Assembly (NCBI RefSeq): GCF_021018805.1
Contig: NC_086258.1
Coordinates: forward strand, 21,280,692-21,344,691
Reading direction: 5' to 3'
From: Prinia subflava
Lineage: Eukaryota > Chordata > Aves > Passeriformes > Cisticolidae
DNA length: 64,000 nucleotides
Part shown: positions 33,501 to 45,790 of the stretch, in pieces
Numbering within the stretch: the first letter of the stretch is position 1
Layout: each line of letters begins with the position of its first letter
Position numbers and translations under genes: made by a program
Notes under the pieces: generated by a model
Told to the model about the DNA's origin: nothing
The model's database searches: none
Seen by the model: only the letters and a program-made list of their open reading frames with translations

Positions 33501-36500
33501 GAAAACCCTGAGTGGGTGCATTTGGCTCTGCTTTTCCGAAGGCCCAGCCACTGCAGAAAGGGCAAAGGGACCTTGGCTTTCCTTCCCTCTCCATGAGGAG
33601 CTCCTGCAGAGCCCCAGCTCGGGCTGTGGGAGTCCTCTGCTGCTCAGATCCAGGATGGAGGGAGTCTGGAGATTCAGGAAATTGCAGATGAAGGCAAAGA
33701 CCTGTGAAGAGGCCAGCTCACAGCAGCTGAGATCCCATCCTGACAGGAATTCCAGGTTTCCAGCTCACCCTGCTCACCCAGGAGTGCATCCCTGTGGGAT
33801 GGGACCCTAGGGAGTCGCTCTGGGCACGGGAGGGATTTTTGGCTGCTTGTCACCTCCTGCCCTGCTGGCTCAGGCTGGCACCCTGAGAACCTTCAGCTGC
33901 TGTTTTACTGCACTTAGGAGGAGCCCAGGGCACTGCAAGCCCCTCACTCTGCTCCCTGCACAGAGGGTGCCAGGGGCAGGCTGAGGGACACAGGACAGCT
34001 CCTGTCCCCCTCCAAACCTGCATGACCACACAGAAAACATGCCCTGTGCCAGGCAGGGAGTGAAATTAAACCTTGGTCACAATCTCAGCACTAATTCCAA
34101 ATCCTGCAAGCTCTTCTGATGTCTTACTTGAGAAGCACAAACTCAGTTCCAGACTCACCAAGTGATGGCTCACCAGCAACAGCACACACACACAGAAGGA
34201 ACAAAAGCACCCGTGGCCATCTGGATAACTCTGAGGGAAGATGCACCTCTGAATCACACACTTGTTTGTACTCAGCTCATCACAGTAGCTCAGAACAACC
34301 AAATTATTAAAATACAGGAAGCACAAGGAATCCAGGACCATGAGTGGATCTGCCTTTGTGGGGGGTTTTTTGTCTCTTAAGTACACAGAAAAGCAAAGCA
34401 TCTGTTAGGAGCAGAGGGAAGTTGAATTATTTTAGCACATTCCCTGGAGTTCTTGGGTGCTGGAGCTGTGTTAAAGCTCCTCAGCAGACACAGGTTAAGG
34501 GCAGCTCAGAACCCAGCAGGGGCTGGGCTTTAAGAACAAGTACCAAGACCAAAGGAGAAGACAACACAATTTCAACCCTATTTCTCCATTTTCTTCCTTT
34601 TTTTTTTTTTGCCCCTCAGGAAGGTAAAAAAGTAAATAGAACGAGTAGTCAGGAGCACTGGAGGCTGTCAGTTCAGGCTCAATAAATACTGCTGTGGCAC
34701 TGATGAGTTTCAAGCTGACACTCTTCCTCCTGGAGTGTTTGGAAGTCAGAAAATGAAGCCTAATAGCACAGTCTTACCATGGAAGTTATTTGCAGGCTGA
34801 AGAGATGCCTGCCTCCTCTGGGAAGCAGAAACCCCCAAGGTTTTAGAGATCTTTGCAAGGGGAATTGTTCTCCTCCTTAGCAGCAGGGAGATTTCTAGAT
34901 GTGAACACAACTTGCAGTAAATCAGCTCCAGACGGGGTTTCAGAACTCAAGACAAAGGCCAGGACAAAAAGAGTAACAAATACCGAGATTCAGCACTGCC
35001 AGAAGTGACTGAGATGAGTTTACTGAGTGCTTCCAGCAGGAGGAATGGATCACACTCCAAAGGGAAAGGGCAGGGAGGGACACGGACAGCACCAAGACAA
35101 GGCAGCAGCAGAAGAGGGAAGGAAGCAGAGAGATCAACCAGAGATTGGTCTGAAGGCACAGAGAGTGGGGAACAGAGATTTGGATGGCAGGGACTGGCCT
35201 GGAGCTGGATGGAGCCAGGGTTTGGCTGGTCCAGGGGAGGGGGGACACAGCCCAGGCTCCACTGCTGCTCTGGGAAACCCAAAGGAGGGGACAGCAGGGC
35301 TGGGGGACAGGGCTGAGCAGAGTTCTGGCAGTGGAGGAAGCAAAGAAACATCTCCAGGCTGGGACGAGGTGGGGAAAGCAAGTGGGACACAAAGGAGGAC
35401 CTTGGACTTAGACACAAGGCTGACCAGCACAGTGAGGAAAGACTGGGCCATATTTATCTGCGCACACTACTGTAAATATGGTCCTGTGTTTAATGTCAGT
35501 GGGAACCACCAGCCATGCAACACTGCCAGGGGAATATTTCCATTAACATTAAACACACTTTGGTACCAGTAAATGTTACTGGCTGGCAGAGGAAAGTTAC
35601 AACGTGTGTAATTTTGCTCTTTGCTTTCTCTTACCATGTGTAGGTGTCTGGGTGGCACTGTTTAGTATCAGGTGATTGTAATTTTGTTCTTGGTCATCTG
35701 AAATTCACAGAAAAAAAAATCCCTTTAAGAACCAGCTTAGCATCACCACTGATCTGCAGATGATAATTACAGCTCACAGTATCACAGGAAATCTCAGCAT
35801 GATTAAAGAAAGGAGAAGGAAATGCTTAAGAAAGCAGAAGATTCTGTTATGCAGTTCACTTAAAATTCCAGATGCAAGGAGAACACGATAATAGGAATCT
35901 GCTCCCCTTCTGCTGAGCCTGCAAATGAGGGCTCTCTGCAAAGGTGAGAAACACGTCCAGGCAGGAGCACCCCCAGGGTGGGGTGTTCCTGGGGCGCATT
36001 CCACTGCTCCATCCAGCACAGGGCTTTGGAACTCTGGAGGTTTTCAGGACAGGAGCCCCAGCCCCAAACCCAGCCTGTCCCTCTGGGAGCACAACCACAG
36101 CCACCACGGCTTGTGAGAGCAGAGAGAGGAGTCAGTGTGGCCTTGGGGAGTCAAACAGCTGCACAAGAACTCTGGGATGCCCCCCAGAAAGGGCAATCCT
36201 GGGAGACTGAGGCACCCAGGGCATGGGAGAGGATCCATGGCAGAGCCACAGCTGGAGCTAGGGCTGGGAGCTGCCCTCTGGGGAGGAAAAGAGCTCTGTC
36301 TCCTTCTCACTGTAATGAAATCATCAGATAAGGGACTCCTGGTAAATCCACAACCTTTAGTTCTCAACAGGAATGAGCTCCTTGTCCAGACCCTTCCAAC
36401 AAGGATGGAGCTGCAGCAGTGCAGGGTGAGAGATCTCCAGGGACCTTTCATGTCCTGCCCTGCTGGTGCAGGGGGTTGCTCCAGTGGCTACTCTGCTTTT

Positions 36501-36984
36501 CCCAAACCCTTCATGGATATCTCCTTTCCCCCAGAAGATCTGTGTCATTGAGTCTTCCTTGGTGCTTTTCAGACCAATTCCTTCTTTACTGTCTTCCAGG
36601 GATGTGGAGAGAATCCCCCTTTATCTCCCTTATTGCTGCCACAGCTCTCCATGACCACAGTCACTGTGTGCCCTTTACCCTTTCCTGTTTCCCTGTAAAC
36701 CCTGCTTTGCTTTGTGTTCCTGTCGTTCCCTGTGCTCCCACTGACCCAGATCCCCCTCAAGCCTGGGGTGTGTTTCTGAAGGACCCTGAGCAGGACAGGG
36801 TGGAATGCCTGCATTGGCCCAGGTCAGCTTCTCTTGTTCACACAAACATGATTATTTTCCTTTTCCTGGTTCATGTAAAGCCTGTGATCCTTTATGGTTC
36901 CTTATTGCTTTTCCAAGGAACCCTCCAATTGTTCTCCAACACAGAAAAGGCTTTTTAGCATTCCTGCTTCAGCCCAAGGCATCT
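33501..36984. other. Intronic unique sequence, nothing firm
   Basis: No gene is recognised. A short CA run (near 34185) and a T run (near 34600) are present. Frames at 34940-35570 overlap on both strands and have no domain. Confidence 0.35.
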
Positions 36985-37330
36985 CATTTTTCTCCATTTA
37001 ATCAATTTATTTTCAGGCTATTTATCCAATTTGTCAAGAACATTTTAAATTCTAATCCTGTTCTCTAATAGACTTACGGTCATCCAAGCTTCATATCACC
37101 TGCAAATTTAATAAGCAAATTCCTTTTCCACCAGGAACAAAGAAACCAAATCCAGAACCACATCAGGCCATCCCTCCCCTGATATTTGTTCCCTGCACGG
37201 TCACTCAGCCCTCATGGCCTCCATCCCAGAGAGCTTCATTAACAACCCGCTTCTCTAATTAATCTCACCTTGCTTTGCTAGAAACTGCTGGAAACCTTGC
37301 TAAGGTCATGATCCTTTCTATGAGTTATTC
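36985..37330 (-). mobile_element. Ancient L3/CR1-like LINE fragment
   Basis: The complement-strand order 'atttgtcaagaacatttt', 'aaattctaatcctgttctct', 'catatcacctgcaaattt', 'aataagcaaattcc' and later 'gaaaccttgctaaggtcatg' resembles the region just 3' of the reverse transcriptase in old amniote L3/CR1-type LINEs. It is decayed, with no open frame. Confidence 0.6.
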
Positions 37331-38000
37331 CTCCCTGGCCATAAAACACAGGGGGAAAAAATAAAAACAAGGTTAAGTTGACCTGTTTTGTTTCTGAGTG
37401 TTGGCTGCTTGTTCACCTCTCTCCCTCACTATGGGGAGTGTCTGGATGCAACCAGCACTAAAATCAGAGTCTGTTTATTCAGGTGACAACAGACTGGGCA
37501 TCTTCACCTGCTTCCTGCTCCATCCAGAATCCAGGCACTCCTTATATCCCAGAAGGCTGGAAAATTGAAGGGTTTTAGCTTGGCTGCCAGCACAAGATGA
37601 GCAAACCTTGAGAGGAGCCCAGGCTGCAGTCACACTGAGGAGGGCAAGGATTTCCAGCAAGGCTTATTCACAGATCAAGGAGCAGAAAACACCCAAACCC
37701 CAAATTCTGTGTGTGCTGTTCCCCACTGGTGCTGCTCACATGCTGCAGGCTGAGAGGGGACACAGAGATAGGGACACTTGAGGTGTGAAATGCTGGATTT
37801 TAGAACAGGGACAGACACAACCTGAACACACCAATCGATCCAGAAGGGAACCAGTAGAGCTTTCTCTCTCCTCTCATGGGTCACTTATTCCCGCAGCCTC
37901 ACTCCTGGGGGAAATTTGTCTCACTGAGGACAGCTGCACCTGAATAGGAACCATCATCTTTTGATTCAGAACAACTTTTCATTTCACCTCAAATCATTCC

Positions 38001-38220
38001 TTTCCCCTTTCCCCTTTCCCCTTTCTCCTTTCCTTTCCTTTCCTTTCCTTTCCTTTCCTTTCCTTTCCTTTCCTTTCCTTTCCTTTCCTTTCCTTTCCTT
38101 TCCTTTCCTTTCCTTTCCTTTCCTTTCCTTTCCTTTCCTTTCCTTTCCTTTCCTTTCCTTTCCTTTCCTTTCCTTTCCTTTCCTTTCCTTTCCTTTCCTT
38201 TCCTTTCCTATTTCCTCTCT
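38001..38220. repeat. TTTCC pentanucleotide array
   Basis: A CCCCTTT-type lead-in (38004-38025) is followed by about 37 uninterrupted TTTCC units to 38209. The plus strand is pyrimidine, opposite in polarity to the tract at 30866-31624, so the SHISA6 sense strand here reads GGAAA. Confidence 0.97.
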
Positions 38221-39404
38221 AAAAACCTCAGGAGTTTTGAGGCTACTGCTTCAGCAGTGTCATCCAGCCCGTTTAGAACCCGAATTATTGGCATTTTGAT
38301 GTGCCTGAGCTGATCAAGCATCTGAATGCAGCACCGGGCTTCATTCACCACTTCTGTAGCCCTTTGTAAACAATTTCTAAGCAATAAAATACTTCAAAAT
38401 GATGGCTGAGCCTTCCTACACCTCTTCAGGTTTAACAAGATAATGCTGTTAATTGTGAAGTGCCAGTTAGGCAGAAGCTTATCTATTGTTGAGACAAGGA
38501 TCTGAGTTCAAAGCTATTTACCAGGAAACTCCATTAGGAGAAGAAAGGAGCCACAGGGCTCTGAATTGCCAGGCCACAATAGGAAATTTCTGAGCGCAGC
38601 TGGAGGAGCGATCAGATAAAATAACCGCAGAAAGAGTGAGATGTTTCACGGGAAAAAAAGGACACAAACAGGGGAAGACACGTGTGCACAAGGCACGTTC
38701 CTTTTCATTTGCGATTTGCTGTTTTATTTCTTTCATTAAGTTGCCTCTATCCACAAGTGTTCCCAGTTTTAGTTTTCCAGTTCTCCCCTGTTTCCTGTTG
38801 GCTACGTGGGGCTGAGCTCCCAGCTGGGGTTAAACCACGATCACCACCTGAATTATCAGTACCAAGGTGCAAAACCCGGGGTAGCTCCTAAAGAACACTC
38901 TAAATAGCCCCCAGAGGGTTCCCACTGCACTTCCTACCCAGGAAAACCTCCCTTTTTCACAGATTTAACCTTTACTTTGGTACTTGGTTTTACTCTTCTC
39001 CAGAGTCCATTCTTTTTTTTAATCTCAGGGATTTCATATGGGAATATCACTAATAAAAATTTGATTTATTGTGTGCTATAATGGAAAAAAAAATCAAGAG
39101 TCGGAATATGAAAAGTAAATGCTGTATTTTCTAGCCTGTCTTTCCTAATAAAATTCCTTACGAAAACTGCAAAGCAAGGATATTTTTAATATATGCCAGC
39201 TGTATTACAGATATATCTGTAACTGTAATACAGATATATGATCATTCTGACAGCCATGCTATACTTTGCATTCGTTTTAGAGAATTTATTAAAATGCTGG
39301 GAACTGCTCTGAAATCTGTAGTTAACAGGACAAAAGAAATGGCCTAAAGAGGAACCACCAGCCTCTGAAGGGACCCAGGGCAGAGGTGCAACGCTCACTC
39401 CTGC
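38221..39404. other. Intronic unique sequence, CNE-like in part
   Basis: The stretch 38400-38700 is repeat-free with SOX-like ATTGTT and GATA-like cores, so it is a candidate conserved element. No gene is recognised. Confidence 0.35.
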
Positions 39405-39490
39405 AGGGATTTAAAAGATGGGTGGATGTGGCATTTGGGGCTGTGAGTTAGTGATCAGAAACCTTTCCCAACCTAAATGATTCCGTGAAA
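39405..39490 (+). mobile_element. CR1 LINE terminal scrap
   Basis: The stretch 'tttaaaagatgggtggatgt', 'ggcatttggggc' and 'ttcccaacctaaatgattcc' is the last part of a CR1 3' end in plus orientation, heavily truncated. Confidence 0.75.
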
Positions 39491-40877
39491 AACAATTCCT
39501 TGCCTTCTGCCCCTCTGCTCTTGTCACCAACACTGCTGAGATTTCCCGAGCAGGGTGGGAGCAGCACTTGTTGTGCTGAGGACAGGAAACCTCCTTGACA
39601 TCCTCACTAATGAAGGGGAGATTCCTTTCCAGGGCTGATCTTCCCCAGAACTCGAGGCTTGAGGAGCTGAGGAGGCTGCAGAGCCCAGTCAGGGAGGAAA
39701 GCAGCCCAAAAGCTGCTGAGGAGAAGGGAAATACTTCAGCGCAAAGCTCCTCGTTCACCACCCACCCCCCCGGCATTTTCTGTTCACAATTTGTATTCCA
39801 GAGGGGAAGCCTGGAGCAAATGTCCTGCAGCTGCTCCATGGTCAAGCAGAGCTGGGAAAGGGAGCAGGCACCAACCCTTTTCCAGGGATTTTGGGCAGTG
39901 AGAGTGGCAAAGTGCAGCCCAGGAATGGGGGAGCAAAGCCCAAACCCTCTCCTGAGCCAGCTCTGCCCAGGCAGGGCTCGGAGGTGATGAGCACAGGGAT
40001 ACTTTGCCTTATTAGAATATGAGATCGTTAAACCCCATCTGCCTTTCGTGTACACGAGCCAACAGCTCATCCCTCGATGCTCCTGTGCTGTGAATATCCT
40101 GCGTGCAGAGGGCTTCTGCACCTGCCTGGCACTCCCCAAACCCCTGAAAACGGGCTGTGGCAAGGGGCAAACGAGACAAACCCAAGAGCTGAGCTGCGGT
40201 AGAGTCAGCATGTCAGTCATTGGAGGGGCTGGAAATACCAAATGAAAGGTTGTCCCCCACCCCTCCGTTTGATATTCATTATGTCAGGTTTTTGTTCTAC
40301 CGTTCCAACCTATTTTTCAACAGTAATCCTGTGACTCATTCATTGAACAGGATGCTCAGGGAATAAGGCAGCTATTCAGGAGTTATTTTAATCCTCATTA
40401 AGCGGTGAATGGCCCTGTTCTTTAGTGTCCCACGCTATCCAAATCCTGCTCTGATTCTGGAACTGTTATTTTCCATGTCGGCTTTTCCTCCCCGCCCGTG
40501 CAAGCCTCACAAACAGCTCCCGTGGCAGGAGGGAGGGGGCTGCCAGCCCCGGTTGTACCTGAGCCCAGAACAGGTGTGCTCACACCTGCCAGCTTTATTC
40601 CTTTTGAGGAACAGCCCTGGAAAACTCGGGGAAAAAAAAAAAAGATTTTTCGTATCACACAGGGGATTTTTAATACGATTTTGCAAGCACAAATCAGCTG
40701 CTAATTAATCATGCCCCTTTTGTGGGGGAGGAAGGACAGCTGGAACAGCTCCTGGTTTACCTGGGGGGAGATGATGAGGACAGGTGGAATCAATGGCCAC
40801 AAAATAGGAGGAGGGGGACTGGAAATGTTCCCCCAGCCCAGCTCAACCCCAGGTTTGTCACTCTCCATCCCAGCCAA

Positions 40878-41235
40878 GGTAGTGAGGGGCACCTGAAGGA
40901 ACTGAGGGGGCTCAGCCTGGACAACAGGAGGCTCAGGGGGAACTTCTGGCCCTGCACAACTCCTGACAGCAGGGGACAGCCAGGGGGGTTGGGCTCTGCT
41001 CCCAGGAACAGGGACAGGAGGAGAGGGAACGGCCTCAGGCTGGGCCAGGGTGGATATTTGGGAATATTCCTCCACAGAAAGGGTGCTCAAGCATTGCAAT
41101 GGGCTGCCCCAGAAGGAGGTAGATCCCCATCCCTGGAAGGGTTCAAACAGTGTGTGGATGTGGTTTAGGGCTGGTGGTTGGACTTGGGGATCTCAAAGGT
41201 CTTTTCCAACCAGAATGACTCCACAATTCCGTGGC
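40878..41235 (+). mobile_element. CR1 LINE 3' fragment with near-complete terminus
   Basis: It shows the full CR1 3' order: 'gaaggaactgagggggctca', 'aacaggaggctcaggggg', 'ctgcacaactcctgacag', 'agagggaacggcctcaggct', a 'ggatatttgggaatattcct' block, 'cattgcaatgggctgcccc', 'ccccatccctggaagg', 'gtgtggatgtggtttagggc', 'ttggacttggggatctcaaa' and 'ggtcttttccaaccagaatg'. It is 5'-truncated. Confidence 0.92.
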
Positions 41236-41849
41236 TGTGGCCACCCACTGGAGCTCAATGCTTTGGAAAACCATGCTGGAGGTGCTGGGAACTTTGGGGA
41301 GCAAGAAACCAAAGGGATCTGGAAAGGCTCTGATCAACTGAGCTTCCCCCAGGGCTGTCCCTGGGCAGAGCCTGCCAGGGGTGCCCAGCACCCTCCCGGT
41401 GCTGTGGGTGCTCTGGGGGGTGCTGGCACAGCGAGGGCAGGCAGGAGGTCCGTGTCTCTCACACCTGGAGCTGCTGCAGGCTCCTCAGCAGGATTTGCAC
41501 TCTGGGTTTGGCTGCAGGAGCTCCCTGGAAGTGCCAAGAGAGACGTCAGGGTCAGCTGGACAGCACTGCAGGGCTTCCCCTGCCCACCCTCTGGACCTGC
41601 CCCCTGGTCCCTCATGCTTCTCACAATCCCTGACCCTTCCCTGCCCTGTCCCAGCAGTGCTCCAGGCATGGAGTTTACCTCCAAAATATCCACCTGAAGG
41701 CTGTGTGAGTGAATGTTGCACTGGAGACTTCAGCTCAGTCTTTTGCTGCTTTTTGACCACTTTTTTTCCCAGCTTGGGTTGTGTTTATTCCTTATTTTTA
41801 GGGCTATGTGAGATGAAGGTTTAAATGAAGTCTAAGAAATCAAGTGGAG

Positions 41850-42115
41850 GTGAATCAGAGAATCCCAGAATGTTCTGAGCTGAAAGGGGCCCACAGGGAT
41901 CACCCAGTCCTGCCCCTGTCCCTGCCCAGACCCCCCAACAACCCCACCCTGGACATCCCTGGCAGAGCTGTCCAAAGGCTCCTGGAGCTCTGGGGCTGTG
42001 CCCATTCCCTGGGGAGCCTGGGCAGTGCCAGCACCCTCTGAGGGAAGAACCTTTCCCTGAAATCCAACCCATCCCTGCCCTGCCACAGCTCTACAGCGTG
42101 CAGCTGCAGGTGGGA
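41850..42115 (-). mobile_element. CR1 LINE 3' fragment, different subfamily
   Basis: It has 'aatcagagaatcccagaatg', 'ttctgagctgaaaggggccc', 'cacagggatcacccagtcct', 'tgtccaaaggctcctggagc' and 'gaacctttccctgaaatcca', all in the order of the complement of a CR1 3' end. The body differs from the 11606/44888 type. Confidence 0.85.
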
Positions 42116-42633
42116 AACACTTGGCTGCAATGGGCACTGAAGTTCTGCAGGTCATGAGAAAAACACTCTGCAGGCTGAGAAAAATAAAGAAAAAAAATTT
42201 AAAAATCAGCAAGGCCCAGCGAGCTGCAAGGTGGAAAATAAAATAATACCTGAGTGAAAACAGGAGGGCGTTCTCATACAGTGGGGCCCGGGGTTCACTG
42301 ACAGAAATCTGTCTGCTGTGCTGAGAGGCTGCACAAATCACACACTCACTCACGGTGGGCTCTCCTCCTCCCACACAGCCTCGTATCCACGGTGGAACTT
42401 GGAAACCAGGCCCACTCACAGCTCCCTGCACACCAGCATATGCCTCTCTCCAGCACACCCCTGCAGCTCCTCCCCAGTGCCAAAGTGCCAAAGAAAACTG
42501 CAGGGCACAGCTTGGCATGAGGAAAATGCAACTGCTGCTTTCAGGCAGCTACAGGGAAAAAGGGCACTTGCAGGAAAAAACAAAGCTATGAGAAAAAAAA
42601 TATTTCCTGCGCTTGGGAGTGATATTTAAAGTT

Positions 42634-42775
42634 AAAAAAAATAACCATAACAACAATAAATATATAAAATATATATATATAATACATATGTTATATATTT
42701 ATATATTATAATTATATATAATTATATTTTATATATATATTTTTATATATACTATATAGAGAGAGATATATATTG
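42634..42775. repeat. AT-rich TA microsatellite
   Basis: Interrupted TA runs with TATAT and AATTATAT variants end in a GAGAGAGATATAT stretch. It is simple sequence prone to cruciform formation. Confidence 0.9.
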
Positions 42776-44887
42776 AAGATATTTTAAAGTGATGCTTTTA
42801 AAAACAATAGCATGGAGTGAAGATAAAGGTCACAGAGAGCTCCAAACCTCTCTCTCTCTCTCCAAGGAAGCTGATGGCTTCTGGAGCATCTTTGGACAGG
42901 CTGCTGGCTTGAAAAAGGAATGGTTTTCCCTCCCCGTGGACAGTGAGTGTGAGGTGTGTCCAAAGGGGAGCTTTTCCTGCTCTTCCCAAGCCTGGCTGGC
43001 TCAGTAGTGGAACAGAGACCTTTCCTTCGTGGGGATCCCCCAGCAATGTCCCTGCTCCAGAGAGCACCAACCACGGTGCCCTCAGCCAGGTGGGAATGGC
43101 TGAACTCACCTGGAGCAGGAGTTCAGCATCCCTCCACAGCATTTCCTGCTCTATTTGCTCTGATTTTCGTTGTTTTCACCCTTGCTGCCCTCTCTCACAT
43201 GTTCCAGAATAAATCAGGAGAAAAAAGTGGAGGAAGAATGAGAAGAAATCCAGATGAAGAGAAAGAACAAGAACTTTCTGTCTGGGAAGGAACGTTCTGC
43301 AGAGCCCAGGGCACAAACCTGGCTGGTGTTGACAACAAGTGCCTCGGATCGCCTCTGTGAGAGCTTCACACTGCCTTGGAAACACAAATTGGATAAATAT
43401 GGCCTGGATTCCTCAGAAATCCAACAGCTGAGAGGGCTGTGTGGCTGACATCAGCCAGCAGCAGCTGGGGGAGCAGCCCTGGGTGACAACCTTTGGAAAT
43501 ACATCCAGAATGTGGGAAACACGGTCAGGAGAGAACAAAAGGTGTCCTTTAAAGGGCATTGCTGGAGATGGAGCAGATTCCAGAAGGTATAAATAGTCTG
43601 GGTGTCTCAGGATGAGTTAAATGCAGTCTTGGGTGGAAGGCAGCCAGCTCCTGCACGTTCTGAGTGCTGAGATAATTATGAAAATACCTTTGGAAGTAGC
43701 ACACGGTGCCTTGTAACCCCATGGTGCTGGCAGAAAGGAGAAGGGAACACACAGTCCCGCTCTGGTTTTTCCGCTCTTCCACGAAGTATAAAAAGGTTGA
43801 GGATGAGGTACCTGTGAGAGGGGCTCTCCAGTGAGTCCAGGAGTGCTGGACCTCAAATCCACTCAGAGAGCAGAAACCCAACCCTGGTCACTGCTTTCCC
43901 TCAGGAAACACCAGGGCCTGGCTGTGCCATCCTACTCCTTAATCTGAAGAGAAACAGGAATCACGAGAGAGCCAAACCCCTTGCCTGCTACCCTCCAAGC
44001 ATAATGAAACAATCTCATTTTTTTTCCCGTGGAACAGAGTGCCTTTGGATCAGTCCCCGTGCTGTCAGCAGGAGGATGCAGAGCCCGGAGGGAGGGTGGG
44101 ATCAGCTTGCCCAGAGCCCAGCAGGGCTTTCCCAGCCTCGGCAGTGATAAATGTGTGGTGCTATAAGCAACACGACGATGCAGATAAATAGACTGAGGTC
44201 CTTAACTGGTCTTAAATCACTCCAAAGCCACAGAAATTCACTCGCTCCTCATCTGTCACCAAGGCATGGCCAGCCTGGAGCTGTCTGGGCAGGGGAGCAA
44301 AGACTTTCTCTTTATGTGACCCAGCAAGGAGTGGCTGTGAGGGGCCAGGAACACCAGGAGGTGTCTGTTGTGAGGGTTTGAAATGAATTCCACCCTTTTG
44401 CTGATTCCTGGCGTTTTGTTTTCCCTGGATGGAGGCTTGTTTGCATGCCTGTCAACTGCTAAACGTGGCTTTGGGCCAGGGCTTTCAGGACAATTAAGAT
44501 CCAGATGCGATCTAACACTGATCACAGTCTTATCTTTAGGCAGATAAAGAAGTCACCAGCACTAATCAAGCCTTTAAAAGGAACCATGGCCACAAGTGCT
44601 TTGTTAAGGCACAAAGAAAGTGGCTCCGAGTTAGGGAAGAACGGAGAGCTCTATTTAAATCCTAATCCTATCAGCAATTAAGCAGATGGTTAACTTTAAG
44701 CATCTGCTTAAGCCTAACTGAAGTAATGTTAAAGAGTGGCTTTGAAAATAGCGATTCTATAGAAAGAGCTGTGTGTGACAGTGTCAAAATCTTGGTTTTT
44801 ACTAAGAATTCTCTGCTCTGTTCTGCCAGTGCTTCAATTGCAGCAAAGGGAGATGTTGGCACAGACTCTGAGGAGCTGAGGACAGAT
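42776..44887. other. Intronic unique sequence, CNE-like in part
   Basis: No gene is recognised. The block at about 44480-44720 is repeat-free and carries several GATA cores (TTATCTTTAGGCAGATAAAG is notable). It is a candidate regulatory element by appearance. Confidence 0.35.
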
Positions 44888-45185
44888 CAGGGAATCCTGG
44901 AATGGTTTGGGTTGGGAGGGACCTCAAAGCCCATCCAGTGCCACCCCTGCCATGTGCAGGGACACCTTCCACTCTCCCAGGCTGCTCCAAGCCCTGTCCA
45001 GCCTGGCCTTGGGCACTGCCAGGGATCCAGGGGCAGCCACAGCTGCTCTGGGCACCCTGTGCCAGGGCCTGCCCACCCTCCCAAGGGAACAATTCCCGCC
45101 CAATATCCCATCTATCCCTGTCCTCCTGGAAGTTGAAGCCATTCCCTGTGTCCTGTCCCCCCATCCCTTGTCCAAAGTCTCTCTC
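44888..45185 (-). mobile_element. CR1 LINE 3' fragment, part 1 (interrupted by LTR)
   Basis: The complement-strand CR1 order runs from 'aatcctggaatggtttgggt' through 'cccatccagtgccacccctg', 'ctggccttgggcactgccag' and 'aatatcccatc' to 'ccccatcccttgtccaaagt'. It stops at the TGATGC terminus of an LTR. The next CR1 block resumes at 45662. Confidence 0.92.
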
Positions 45186-45661
45186 TGATGCCTTGGGAAG
45201 GCTGAGCTGGAACAGAGACTGGACAGAGCTGAAGAATAAAGGAGAGATTTATTGAAAGGCCTTTAGGGTACACCTTGGGCAGGACAAGAGCCTGGCCAGG
45301 GCTGCACCCAAGGTGGACCCAAAATGGTCACAAAATGGACACAAAATGGACACAAAATGGCTAACCAGTCACGAGGTCTCACACTTTGATAAGTTTTGGT
45401 CCATTTGCATTTTGGGGTTTAATTGTCCCATTCCAGCTGCAGGTGATGCAGTCCCATCCTTCTTGTTCCTCCCTTCAGCCACCCTTGTTTGTGCTTTTGG
45501 GCTGAACACTTGTCCCAGCTGTCCTTGGTGTGCAGCAGGAGAAGGATTTGTTTTGTGTCCCTGCTGTGTGCAGAGCTGAGTGACCCTGAGTGTGAGCTCA
45601 GAGCTGCACCCCTGGGCAGCACAGAGCCTGAAATACAGGGAAGAGAAAACTTTAAGCATCA
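45186..45661 (-). mobile_element. ERV LTR, copy B, nested in CR1
   Basis: A 476-bp element bounded by TGATGC and GCATCA, so the termini are inverted repeats as in a retroviral LTR. Its body matches copies at 49547-49994 (inverted) and 62973-63427 very closely. It includes a short 11-bp tandem (CACAAAATGGA), 'tggtccatttgcat', 'gagctcagagctgcacccct', and a minus-strand polyadenylation region. The host CR1 resumes right after it. No clean target-site duplication is visible: the flanks read CTCTC and TCCCC. It is a solo LTR without retroviral genes. Confidence 0.92.
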
Positions 45662-45790
45662 TCCCCATCTTTTTTGGAACCTTTTCAGGAACTGGGAGTC
45701 ACAGCAAAGCCATCCCAGAGTCTTCTCATGTCCAGGCTGCACAATCCAAATTTTCTCAGCCTTTTCAAGACATCCTAATTCTGACCACCA
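45662..45790 (-). mobile_element. CR1 LINE 3' fragment, part 2
   Basis: It continues the complement-strand CR1 of 44888-45185: 'ttttcaggaactgggagtca' fits the block after the 'cccttgtcc' part. It is followed by 'tccaggctgcacaatcc' and 'ttctcagccttttcaaga', as in other CR1 copies. Confidence 0.8.

Noticed and set aside
45419..45622. Frame shared almost identically at 63155-63388 and, inverted, in the LTR at 49547-49994; looked like a multicopy gene
   Set aside because: It lies entirely inside LTR copies and is not part of any retroviral gene. Its conservation reflects recent LTR copying.
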